The notes under the pieces are model-generated. The model was not told where the DNA came from. It searched no databases and was given only the letters and a program-made list of their open reading frames with translations. The translations under genes were made by a program, and so were the position numbers. Shown piece after piece: positions 8,132 through 15,253 of a DNA stretch of 15,622 nt. This DNA comes from JBBSJT01 sp041691015 (GTDB taxonomy: Bacteria; Chlamydiota; Chlamydiia; Chlamydiales; Parachlamydiaceae), in assembly GCA_041691015.1 (NCBI GenBank), contig JBEPVN010000054.1, forward strand, positions 1-15,622, in the 5' to 3' direction. How positions within the stretch are numbered: position 1 is the stretch's first letter; each line of letters starts with the position of its first letter.

Positions 8132-8779
8132 TCAAAGGTCGAAGTGAAAGATGTCCATCCACAAGGAGCTTAAAGCAAAAGTTGCAAATGCGATCGGACC
8201 GTAGGGAGAATAATGCCCGACATAAAGCGTATAGGCAGAAACTGCAAGTAACAAAAGAGGCGGCAGCAATTTCCAGGCTTCAAATTTGCGGTTTCTCATA
8301 AAGATGGAAATAATGGCAAAAGCTATCCCCAAAAGCCAACTCCAAGAACCCAAAAGGCTAAAAAATGAACCGCTTCCCCCAATAATTGAATCTGTATAAA
8401 GAGCTTGGCTGACTTTTCTTATGGTTTCGATGTCGACTGTTGGATCGCGCTCAGGAATCCCTAAAATAAAACCGACCCCGATTCCAGCTGTTGAATCAAA
8501 CACTAGATAAGAAATCGCAAAAAGCCAAATAAAGAATTTTGAGATCACACCTACAAATGAATTGTCATGAAGCGTAAGGTAAATACCTGCCACTGCCACA
8601 ATCCCAAATAAAAAGGATTGAATAATGTGTAAATGTGTCCACCAGTTGGACATATGACTCAAACCTTGATAAACATTTTTTGAAAAACCAGACGGATGGT
8701 TCCATTCCAGTATGACAAGTAAAACCGGGGCCACAATCATAATAAGGCGACGCACCCAATCGAAAAATGTTTGGTTCAT
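8132..8779 (-). CDS. Six-TM integral membrane protein of unknown function
   Basis: The 215-residue protein is strongly hydrophobic, with about six membrane segments at roughly 9-25, 50-70, 77-105, 133-161, 170-187 and 191-210. A loop of about 27 residues, rich in charged residues (PERDPTVDIETIRK), sits between the third and fourth. Notable residues are the Trp-Trp-x-His-x-His cluster at 46-51 and histidines near the last segment, which could bind metal or cofactor, but no family is recognised. The ATG at 8779 is preceded by AAGGAAAATACA, a good ribosome-binding site. Gene ends converge with dapL with 7 bases between, so no separate terminator is possible there. Inner-membrane location is expected. 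Confidence 0.85.
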   Translation of the reverse strand: MNQTFFDWVRRLIMIVAPVLLVILEWNHPSGFSKNVYQGLSHMSNWWTHLHIIQSFLFGIVAVAGIYLTLHDNSFVGVISKFFIWLFAISYLVFDSTAGIGVGFILGIPERDPTVDIETIRKVSQALYTDSIIGGSGSFFSLLGSWSWLLGIAFAIISIFMRNRKFEAWKLLPPLLLLAVSAYTLYVGHYSPYGPIAFATFALSSLWMDIFHFDL

Positions 8780-8923
8780 TGTATTTTCCTTTTTAAAGCT
8801 TTTTTTCTTCTTATCACAAAATTAATTAAAGAAATATTTAAAATTTATGTTGCTTATATATAGACATTTAATGCAAAATCTTTAATGTATAAACCCTTTA
8901 ATAACCTTAAAAAAGGATACAAA

Positions 8924-9259
8924 ATGAAATTAAAAACAGCTCGCAATTTAATTGTTCTAGCTTTTTTGTTCATCTTTACAGCAAATTTTAGCTTGGAAGC
9001 AAGACATTATCACCACCGCTATACCGAAGTTCACGTCGTCAATCAGCAATACTACACTCCCGTCTACACACAATCTCCCTACGTCGTTCAGCAATACTAC
9101 CAACAACCGGTTTACGCTGTTCAACCAGCACCTGTAGTTGTTTATCAGCAAGCACCTGTCGTCTATCAAGAACGTGTTTACGTCCGCGAAAGATCATGTC
9201 CTGGTAAGTCGCTTGTTACATTTGCGCTTGGCTTAGGCATCGGCCTATTAGCTCGCTAA
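8924..9259 (+). CDS. Small exported Tyr/Gln/Val/Pro-rich protein (111 aa)
   Basis: Start at 8924 is chosen because AAGGAT lies five bases upstream and it puts the signal peptide at the N-terminus (MKLKT, a hydrophobic LIVLAFLFIFTA core, likely cleavage near residue 25). An ATG at 8885 would add 13 residues without a ribosome-binding site. The mature part begins with a His-rich cluster (RHYHHRY), then a low-complexity region of repeated QQYY, YVVQQ, QPVYAV and YQQAPVVYQ motifs. It ends with a charged RVYVRERSC and a glycine-rich hydrophobic C-terminus (FALGLGIGLL) that could be a membrane segment or glycine-zipper-like helix. Small exported proteins with such Tyr/Gln/Val repeats occur in chlamydiae and other Gram-negatives, with no established function. 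Envelope location is inferred. Confidence 0.75.
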   Translation: MKLKTARNLIVLAFLFIFTANFSLEARHYHHRYTEVHVVNQQYYTPVYTQSPYVVQQYYQQPVYAVQPAPVVVYQQAPVVYQERVYVRERSCPGKSLVTFALGLGIGLLAR

Positions 9260-9304
9260 TAGCCTTTGCTTTGATTGCTCTAAAACGGTGTATTGTTTTG
9301 ATTT

Positions 9305-9417
9305 CCGGTGGTTGTAAACCACCGGCTACCTATGTAAAAACCACTTCGTGGTTAAATGTAACCAAACATCTAAGAAGCATATTAACACGAAAATTGGCAT
9401 TTCGTGCCTGACCCCTT
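9305..9417. repeat. Cluster of short inverted repeats, REP/MITE-like
   Basis: Three hairpins lie within about 110 bases. CCGGTGGTT/AACCACCGG at 9305-9325 is a perfect nine-pair stem with a three-base loop. AACCAC/GTGGTT at 9339-9353 has six pairs, and overlaps the alternative TGGTTA/TAACCA stem at 9349-9364. CACGAAA/TTTCGTG at 9386-9406 has seven pairs. The sequence after the last stem, read on the minus strand, begins with GGGGTCAGGCACGAAA, a wording I associate with repeats that accompany REP-type (Y1) transposases; that link is from memory. None of the stems is followed by a T tract, so terminators are unlikely. It lies between two tail-to-tail genes. Confidence 0.55.
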
Positions 9418-9434
9418 AAATTTGGACGTCATTA

Positions 9435-10388
9435 TTACATGTCAGTGCTGAAGCTTGTAAGAACGGGCTTTAATTCATGAATTTTGGGTCCGATGATCTC
9501 AAACAACTTCTGATCCAGATACACCTGTAGTTCAGGATAATTCTTCTTAAGCCATATCCTAAACTTATACGTTTTGTTAAATAGCTCCTGATCCTGAACA
9601 GACTTTTCTTTAAAAGACTCATTCTTCGTAAAATCCCCAACATCAATATGCATCGGTCTGTCATTTAAAATACCTGTATTTTGCATGAGAGTTGGGTCAT
9701 TATCGCCAATTCCAAGGTTGAATTCAGATAGAATCATTTTAATGATATTATCAATCAAAACTCTCGCATGATCAGTCTTCCAATCCCTCATCTCTTCCTC
9801 AATTGTATCTCGCAAAGGAATGGCTCTTTTTTGAATCAAAAACACAAAATTATCCAGGTCAAGAACAGATTTAAATCCCATCCTATCATAAATCGTGAGT
9901 TTTGATTTTAGGTCATCTGATTGATTAATATGGATATAAATAAGCGCCGTATCGGATTTTAAATCTTCGTAGGCAATTTTCCAACTTGTAAAAATATACT
10001 CTATTTTTTTTTGTTTAATTTCGATGCTTTTATTAAGAGATTTCTGAACTGCCGGAATAAATGAAAAGAACTGAAGAAGTTTTGCAGGTCTTAGGTGTTT
10101 AAATTTCAAAAATTTAATAACATACTCCCCATCTTCGCTCAAAAAAGCGTAGGATTGAATGCCTTTTCCAAGATAATAGAAATTTTTTGACAAAATGGAA
10201 TGGATTAAAGTTTTTTCACTAAAGTCCAAAGGTTTTATATCAAACTTTGGATCTCGTGGAAGATCAGATGTAATTTCAGAGACTGCAAAACCAGCAGTCA
10301 GCGCGTAATAGGCTCGTCCTGCCCCATAAAGGAGTAGAAATGCTAAACAAATCCAAACAAATACTTTAAAATAACGATTCTTAAACAT
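9435..10388 (-). CDS. Membrane-anchored protein-kinase-fold protein
   Basis: The 317-residue protein has an N-terminal membrane anchor (residues about 7-25) and then a soluble domain with kinase-fold landmarks. There is a glycine-loop-like GKGIQSYAF at 74-82, a Val-Ile-Lys at 90-92 that fits the ATP-binding lysine, a hinge-like VFLIQKRAIPL at 182-192, a catalytic-loop-like segment with D229, D231 and N237, and DVGDF at 249-253 in place of Asp-Phe-Gly. The order and spacing match an atypical kinase, but the usual His-Arg-Asp is absent, so activity is uncertain and a pseudokinase or small-molecule kinase is possible. The start at 10388 is fixed by an in-frame TAG three codons upstream, though no Shine-Dalgarno is visible. 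It is divergent from fabI with a 93-base gap. Confidence 0.8.
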   Translation of the reverse strand: MFKNRYFKVFVWICLAFLLLYGAGRAYYALTAGFAVSEITSDLPRDPKFDIKPLDFSEKTLIHSILSKNFYYLGKGIQSYAFLSEDGEYVIKFLKFKHLRPAKLLQFFSFIPAVQKSLNKSIEIKQKKIEYIFTSWKIAYEDLKSDTALIYIHINQSDDLKSKLTIYDRMGFKSVLDLDNFVFLIQKRAIPLRDTIEEEMRDWKTDHARVLIDNIIKMILSEFNLGIGDNDPTLMQNTGILNDRPMHIDVGDFTKNESFKEKSVQDQELFNKTYKFRIWLKKNYPELQVYLDQKLFEIIGPKIHELKPVLTSFSTDM

Positions 10389-10419
10389 AAACGACTATCA
10401 TATAAAATTTGAGTTTTTA

Positions 10420-10448
10420 TTTCCAAGAAATTTATTTTCAGGTATTAT
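10420..10448 (+). promoter_or_regulatory. Candidate promoter for fabI
   Basis: TTTCCA (10420-10425) and TATTAT (10443-10448) are 17 bases apart, matching four and five of six consensus positions. A second, weaker pairing is TTGAGT at 10409 with TATTTT at 10433. Both lie in the 93-base gap between the divergent kinase-like gene and fabI. Resemblance only. Confidence 0.35.
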
Positions 10449-10481
10449 GGCTCTTCTGCCTAAATTACTAAGGAGTAAAGA

Positions 10482-11378
10482 ATGTTAAAAATAGATCTAA
10501 AAGGAAAGAAAGCATTTATAGCAGGTATTGGCGATGACCAGGGATATGGATTTGCAATTGCTAAAGCTCTTGCAGAAGCCGGAGCCGAAATTATCATCGG
10601 CACATGGACACCTATTGTAAAAATATTTTTAACAAACCTTGAAAACGGAAAGTTTGACGAGTCGAGAAAACTCTCCGACGGCTCATTGATGCAAATCGCA
10701 AAAGTTTATCCATTGGACGCCTCATTTGATACACTGGAAGACGTTCCACAAGAAACACGCGAAAACAAACGCTATAAAGATATTCCAGAGTATACTATTT
10801 CAGACATTGCAGAAGCAATCAAGCGCGACTTTGGCACGATCGATATTTTGGTCCACTCACTTGCAAATGGTCCTGAAGTTCAAAAACCACTTCTTGAAAC
10901 ATCAAGAAAAGGCTATCTTGCTGCAGTAAGCTCATCTGCCTATTCCTTTGTCAGTCTTCTACAGCATTTGGGGCCTATTATGAATAAAGGGGGAGCAACG
11001 CTTTCACTAACATATATTGCGTCAGAAAAAATCATCCCGGGTTATGGCGGCGGCATGAGTTCTGCAAAAGCTGCGCTTGAGAGTGATACACGCACTTTAG
11101 CGTATGAAGCAGGACAGAAATGGAATATCCGCGTTAACTGTATCTCAGCTGGACCTTTGGGCAGTCGAGCTGCAAAAGCGATCGGTTTTATCGACAAAAT
11201 GATTGCCTATTCGTTTGAAAATGCACCCATTTCCAAAGAATTAAGAGCTGAAGAAGTAGGTAACACGGCAGCCTTTTTACTCTCTCCCCTTAGCTCTGCA
11301 ATTACAGGTAGCTTAATTTATGTCGATAATGGCTTGCACAGCATGGGTGTAAGCACAGACAGCCCAACATTAATTTAA
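10482..11378 (+). CDS. fabI: Enoyl-[acyl-carrier-protein] reductase (NADH)
   Basis: FabI performs the last reduction of each fatty-acid elongation cycle. The 298-residue short-chain dehydrogenase has the N-terminal cofactor motif GIGDDQGYGFAIAKAL (15-30) and the extra loop near residues 50-100 that lengthens plant and chlamydial FabI relative to the E. coli protein (262). The active site is Tyr178, Tyr188 and Lys196 (LTYIASEKIIPGYGG then SSAKAALE), and the substrate loop follows ISAGPLGSRAA. A strong AAGGAG six bases before the ATG sets the start. An exported protein of unknown function follows after 14 bases, probably in the same transcript. Confidence 0.97.
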   Translation: MLKIDLKGKKAFIAGIGDDQGYGFAIAKALAEAGAEIIIGTWTPIVKIFLTNLENGKFDESRKLSDGSLMQIAKVYPLDASFDTLEDVPQETRENKRYKDIPEYTISDIAEAIKRDFGTIDILVHSLANGPEVQKPLLETSRKGYLAAVSSSAYSFVSLLQHLGPIMNKGGATLSLTYIASEKIIPGYGGGMSSAKAALESDTRTLAYEAGQKWNIRVNCISAGPLGSRAAKAIGFIDKMIAYSFENAPISKELRAEEVGNTAAFLLSPLSSAITGSLIYVDNGLHSMGVSTDSPTLI

Positions 11379-11392
11379 AAAAGGAATTTTAA

Positions 11393-11968
11393 ATGAAAAA
11401 AATCTTATTATTGCTTACTCTTCTTACGTCTTCTTTTGCATTTGCTGAAGAAAAACAAGAGGATACTATTTTAGAAAAGGCTAACGAAAAGCGTTATGCT
11501 CAAACCTTTCTTCTCCCTATCAATAGCGCGCCAAGAACAAGTTTTCTTGTTAAAATTCCTTCAGGGTTTAAATCTGTGCAAACTTTAACTGAGTTTGAAA
11601 AAGGTGTGATGATTGAATATATCCCTCAAAATGAGGATGTGGATCACTGGAGTGAAATCATCACGGTCCATAAATTCATCGGTATGAAATTGCAAGCGAC
11701 CAAGATTGTCAACGAAGTTAAAAATCAATTAATGTTGAATACAAAAGATAGTAAAATTTTGATCAACGACAAAAAAGGTTCGATCGTTGCTCATTTGCTC
11801 ATGCAATATACGCATGAAGGTGTTTTAGAAATTTTGAGCGCTTATTATTATTCGGGTCCCTATGATTGTGTCGGTGTACAGTACACCATTAGAGTATCGC
11901 CTGGGTTATCCCGAGATGCGGCTCTTAAAAAAATCGCCGATTTTCAAAAAACTGTAGAAATTATTTAG
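11393..11968 (+). CDS. Exported protein of unknown function (191 aa)
   Basis: The start is preceded by AAGGAA about seven bases upstream and 14 bases after the fabI stop. Residues 1-18 form a signal peptide (KKILLLLTLLTSSFAFA, cleavage after AFA). The mature domain of about 170 residues is a mixed alpha/beta protein with FLVKIPSGFKSVQ, then YIPQNEDVDHWSEIITVHK, and a later AYYYSGPYDCVGVQYTIRV strand region; it ends in an amphipathic helix. One cysteine is present in the mature chain. The pattern resembles periplasmic proteins with a DUF-type fold that I cannot name. Coupling to fabI suggests shared expression but not necessarily related function. Confidence 0.8.
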   Translation: MKKILLLLTLLTSSFAFAEEKQEDTILEKANEKRYAQTFLLPINSAPRTSFLVKIPSGFKSVQTLTEFEKGVMIEYIPQNEDVDHWSEIITVHKFIGMKLQATKIVNEVKNQLMLNTKDSKILINDKKGSIVAHLLMQYTHEGVLEILSAYYYSGPYDCVGVQYTIRVSPGLSRDAALKKIADFQKTVEII

Positions 11969-12008
11969 AAATAACTTAAATCTCATCAACGCTGTAACTG
12001 AAAAACCC

Positions 12009-12059
12009 GCAGCGGCAAAACATCAAACTCCAAGTTTTGGAGCTTGATGCGTATGCTGC
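12009..12059. terminator. Large imperfect hairpin between convergent genes
   Basis: CATCAA-A-CTCCAA (12021-12033) pairs with TTGGAG-C-TTGATG (12037-12049): 12 base pairs with one mismatch and a three-base loop. An outer GCAGC/GCTGC stem (12009-12013 with 12055-12059) extends it across a small internal loop. It lies between two convergent genes, where a bidirectional terminator is expected, but there is no T tract on either strand. A dispersed repeat is the alternative. Confidence 0.5.
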
Positions 12060-12088
12060 CTAACGCCTTTAGCTACAAATAAGTTCTA

Positions 12089-15000
12089 CTAATTTTTGAG
12101 CAGTAGCTGATTGTGATCAGAATAAGTGGATCTAGCTTTCGCAGGATTAAGCACTTTCTTCGTAAGCGCTATCAGAGCCTCATTTACCTTAACCGATTGC
12201 AGATCCCAAAAATCAGGATGATCTTCTTCAATGTTCATTTTAGGATTCATCGCTTTCGTATATTCCTTCTTATAAGAGGATGCAAGCATCTTTCTCCAAT
12301 AGTCATTCTCGCTCAAAAATTTATGAAAATTATTTTCATCACTGATTGTTGTTGCAACATATTCATAGGCCTCATCGAGATCTTGCTCGGTAATTGAGCT
12401 GCTGGCAAAGTAAAGCATTTTCCTAACGTTAATCGGAAGCTGTAGTCTTTCTTTGAGCTTGAGCATAAATCCAAGATGGACTTCGATTTGATCAACATCT
12501 GTTAGTGTTTCAATTTTATTTAAGGAGTGCTCTTGTATCAATTGTAAGGCCCAAACTCCTTTTTTTAAAAACAAACTCAATTCCTTTGGATCTCTAATTT
12601 GAATAAGCTGTGCAGATATACCAATGTCAACAATTGATAAAGCCATACGATCACCGCAAGTTTCTGAAGCCCCTTCGATAATAATTTCAAAAATATCGCA
12701 AAATGGTTTGTTAACTTCAGCAAGTTCCAAATAATCTAAAACGTGATTTAAAAGCCATTTTTTTGTTATTGGTGATCTATGATCGGCGTTAAAGTTTAGT
12801 CGATCTAACCAACTTTCAAGAGCCTCCGTTTCTTGGACATTTCGAAATCTTTTATAGGACCTTCCTGTTTGTTCATAAATTGATATTAAAGTTCCTTCAA
12901 TGGTGCTTAACTCTGTTTCTGTTGAGTGATGTTGTGAAAGAGTCCTATAATTCCAAAACATAGGCCCATAACCCAAGTGTTCATGAATGTCTTGTAACGT
13001 TTCATTAGAAAGAGCATGACAGCCATCTAAGTCAATTTCACAATTGTCAGAAAGATTAAAAATTTGCTCAGGCAAAACACTAAAATAATAATTATTATTA
13101 AGAGTTAAGCTTCTTAATTTATTCAGTCTACCAATTCCATTTGGTAAGAAAACAAGACGATTATTTTTCAGCGATAGCCATTTTAATTCGTCAAGAAAAC
13201 AGATTTCTGATGGTAAAAAAGCTATTAAATTATTCTCCAAACGCAAATTTATTAACTCAGAAAGTAATCCAATTTCTGAGGGTAATTCTTCAATTGAATT
13301 AGAATCTAAATTTAATTTTGTTAATTTTCTGAGAAATCCAATTTCTGAAGGAATATCTAATAATCCAGAAGATGTTACTGTTAACTCTTTTAGCATAACA
13401 AGTGACCCAATTTCTGGAGGTAAAGTTGATAAATGACTTTTTTCCATAATCAGCCGTTCTAGCTTAAGCAGAAATCTAATTTCTGAAGGCAAATCTTCTA
13501 TTGCAGTATCAAGGAAAATTAACTCCCTTAAATTAGTAAGAGCTCCAATTTTAGGCGTGATACTCGTCATATTAGGGGCTGTTATGTTTAAATAACGTAA
13601 ATTAGTGAGTAATCTAACTTCTTTAGGTAAAGCCACCAATGCAGAACTCGTAATCGATAACTTTGTTACACATTGAAATTCAGGAAGTTTGAATACATCC
13701 GATAATGTTGTAAAGTCGATATCAAAATTAAAACTACATTCTTTTTCTGAAGACGATCTTTGAGATGAATTTAGTTTGGATATATCCCTTTCTAATTCAT
13801 CTGCGTCTGCTCTGTTCATTCGAGATAAAATTTTTGATAATGCGTTGTTCCTGTGAAGACTGCAATCGTCATCTGACAATTGTTCAAGCGATAACTCTGA
13901 TCTGCTCATGCTAGGTGAAATTTCACTGACATCATGTTTAAGTAAATCAGTCACATCATGCTCAAGCAAATCAGTCACACGATGCTTAAATAAACTAGTA
14001 GAATAATCTGAATAACTACTTTCAGTGTCTGAAGATATTACAATCCGGGGTATATTTTGTTCTAAAATACTAGCTTCTGATCTGCTCATACCAGGTAAAA
14101 TTTCAGTGATGTTTCTAAAAAAACTAAATAAATTATTAGAATAATTTGAAACAAGCTGACATAAACTTTCAAAATTACTCACATTATTATTCACCTCATT
14201 TAGTTGGCCTAAAGGATTACCCTCCATAGACAGAACTAAATTACTAATAGAGGAAATTTCTGCGGGTCTGGATTTGAATAAATTATTTCTTAAATCTAAG
14301 GATTCTAGTTGGTTAAGTCGTCCAATTTCTGAGGGTAAGCTCTTAAGTAAATTCGATCTTAAGTCCAAATGTCTTAAAGAGGAGAGATAGCCGATTTCTG
14401 AGGGTAAACTTACCAGTTTTGATGATGAAACAGTTAATGTATGCAGACAATTAAGTGATCCTATTTCCCATGTCAACATTAATAAGGGATTATTTATAAA
14501 AGTTAACTTTCTTAATCCATGTAAATATCCAATTTCTAAGGGCAAGCGTGAAATGAAGGTATTACATATGCTCAATTCCTCCAAATTCGTAAGTGATCCA
14601 ATTTCCGAGGATAATTCTGTTATGGGGCATGATATGGATAATTCTCTTAAGTTACTGAGAAGCCCAATTTCTGAGGTTAATTCAGTTAAGGCGGGACATG
14701 ATATGGATAAAATTCTTAAGTTTCTGAGAAGCCCAATTTCTTTTGGTAGGCTTTTTAAACTAGAGCAATTTATTCTTAATTCCGTTAAGCCAACCAGAAG
14801 TCCAATTTGTGAAGGCATACTTGTTAAAGTGGATCCACAAATATTTAAAAACGTTGCATTTTGAAGAGGATAGACCTTAAACAAATCAGATAATATTTCA
14901 AAATTTACAAATTCATCCTTATTAAAAACGAATGCGTTATAACAATCTTGGTCCCCATCGCGTTCTCTCATTCCCATATTCAGAACTCTCCTCAAACGCT

Positions 15001-15118
15001 CAACATCATCTGAGCTCATACTGGATAAAATTTTATATATAGATGGATCACTAATGAGCCTTGAAAAACCATCAGCAGCAGCCGAAATAAAACTTCTAAA
15101 ACCTGTAATTGGATTCAT
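12089..15118 (-). CDS. Double-LRR effector-like protein with C-terminal NEL-type E3 ubiquitin ligase domain
   Basis: The 1009-residue protein starts at 15118, behind AGGGGAG; the ATG at 15175 would add 19 residues without a ribosome-binding site. Residues 29-46 are a helical motif (KILSSMSSDDVERLRRVL). About 87-310 hold ten 23-residue LRRs of the LPxEIGxL type. A linker (about 310-460) holds three more copies of the helical motif. About 485-705 hold nine or ten further LRRs. From about 738 to 950 is a helical domain matching the NEL family (IpaH, SspH), with Cys821 in SETCGDRMA as the CxD catalytic motif and the later EVHLGFMLKLKERLQLP and SITEQDLDEAYEYV segments of the family. In IpaH/SspH the LRR recognises host targets and restrains the ligase, which acts through a Cys-ubiquitin thioester. 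Function as a type III-secreted host-ubiquitinating effector is inferred; the domain assignment is by eye. Confidence 0.88.
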   Translation of the reverse strand: MNPITGFRSFISAAADGFSRLISDPSIYKILSSMSSDDVERLRRVLNMGMRERDGDQDCYNAFVFNKDEFVNFEILSDLFKVYPLQNATFLNICGSTLTSMPSQIGLLVGLTELRINCSSLKSLPKEIGLLRNLRILSISCPALTELTSEIGLLSNLRELSISCPITELSSEIGSLTNLEELSICNTFISRLPLEIGYLHGLRKLTFINNPLLMLTWEIGSLNCLHTLTVSSSKLVSLPSEIGYLSSLRHLDLRSNLLKSLPSEIGRLNQLESLDLRNNLFKSRPAEISSISNLVLSMEGNPLGQLNEVNNNVSNFESLCQLVSNYSNNLFSFFRNITEILPGMSRSEASILEQNIPRIVISSDTESSYSDYSTSLFKHRVTDLLEHDVTDLLKHDVSEISPSMSRSELSLEQLSDDDCSLHRNNALSKILSRMNRADADELERDISKLNSSQRSSSEKECSFNFDIDFTTLSDVFKLPEFQCVTKLSITSSALVALPKEVRLLTNLRYLNITAPNMTSITPKIGALTNLRELIFLDTAIEDLPSEIRFLLKLERLIMEKSHLSTLPPEIGSLVMLKELTVTSSGLLDIPSEIGFLRKLTKLNLDSNSIEELPSEIGLLSELINLRLENNLIAFLPSEICFLDELKWLSLKNNRLVFLPNGIGRLNKLRSLTLNNNYYFSVLPEQIFNLSDNCEIDLDGCHALSNETLQDIHEHLGYGPMFWNYRTLSQHHSTETELSTIEGTLISIYEQTGRSYKRFRNVQETEALESWLDRLNFNADHRSPITKKWLLNHVLDYLELAEVNKPFCDIFEIIIEGASETCGDRMALSIVDIGISAQLIQIRDPKELSLFLKKGVWALQLIQEHSLNKIETLTDVDQIEVHLGFMLKLKERLQLPINVRKMLYFASSSITEQDLDEAYEYVATTISDENNFHKFLSENDYWRKMLASSYKKEYTKAMNPKMNIEEDHPDFWDLQSVKVNEALIALTKKVLNPAKARSTYSDHNQLLLKN
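13924..13995 (-). repeat. Three 24-bp tandem repeats in the linker of the LRR-NEL gene
   Basis: Units at 13924-13947, 13948-13971 and 13972-13995 share a CA(G/C)TxACATCATGxTxAAG-type sequence with a few substitutions. On the minus strand they encode three eight-residue units of the form (H)xVTDLLx (protein residues about 377-400). They sit between two copies of the MSRSE helical motif, and suggest slippage expansion of the linker. Confidence 0.75.
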
Positions 15119-15121
15119 ACA

Positions 15122-15128
15122 CTCCCCT
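15122..15128 (-). promoter_or_regulatory. Shine-Dalgarno that sets the LRR-NEL start
   Basis: On the minus strand AGGGGAG ends three bases before the ATG at 15118. Neither the ATG at 15175 nor the one at 15148 has a comparable purine-rich site upstream, so the shorter product is preferred. Confidence 0.7.
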
Positions 15129-15196
15129 AAATTGATTAAGGCATGCATTTTGACATGACTTTTAATTAATTTCAATAATTAAAATTAACAATAATT

Positions 15197-15225
15197 ATTA
15201 TAATAAAAAAACTAATTTTGTATAC
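15197..15225 (-). promoter_or_regulatory. Candidate promoter for the LRR-NEL gene
   Basis: A perfect minus-strand TATAAT (15197-15202) lies about 80 bases upstream of the translation start. The hexamer 17 bases further upstream (GTATAC, 15220-15225) is a poor match to the -35 consensus. Local sequence is extremely A/T-rich, so a chance TATAAT is possible. Confidence 0.3.
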
Positions 15226-15247
15226 ACGTTAGAAGGATCTCTATAAT
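15218..15247 (+). promoter_or_regulatory. Candidate promoter of a short plus-strand transcript
   Basis: TTGTAT (15218-15223) and a perfect TATAAT (15242-15247) are separated by 18 bases. A start near 15254 would lie 42 bases before the intrinsic terminator described next. Confidence 0.4.
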
Positions 15248-15253
15248 TGCTCA

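Noticed and set aside
8885..8923. Upstream ATG for the Tyr/Gln-rich protein
   Set aside because: It has no ribosome-binding site and would put 13 residues in front of a normal signal peptide.
9305..9325. Nine-pair hairpin as a terminator for the Tyr/Gln-rich gene
   Set aside because: No T tract follows on either strand, and it sits in a cluster of similar stems, so a repeat element is the better explanation.
13100..14860. Regular short repeats that might look like a CRISPR array
   Set aside because: The roughly 69-bp periodicity is the DNA echo of 23-residue leucine-rich repeats in one open frame, with diverged copies and no spacers.
14553..14864. Plus-strand 103-codon frame
   Set aside because: It is antisense to the LRR block and its repetitive composition mirrors the LRR periodicity.
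15119..15175. Upstream ATG (15175) for the LRR-NEL protein
   Set aside because: No Shine-Dalgarno precedes it, while AGGGGAG precedes the ATG at 15118.
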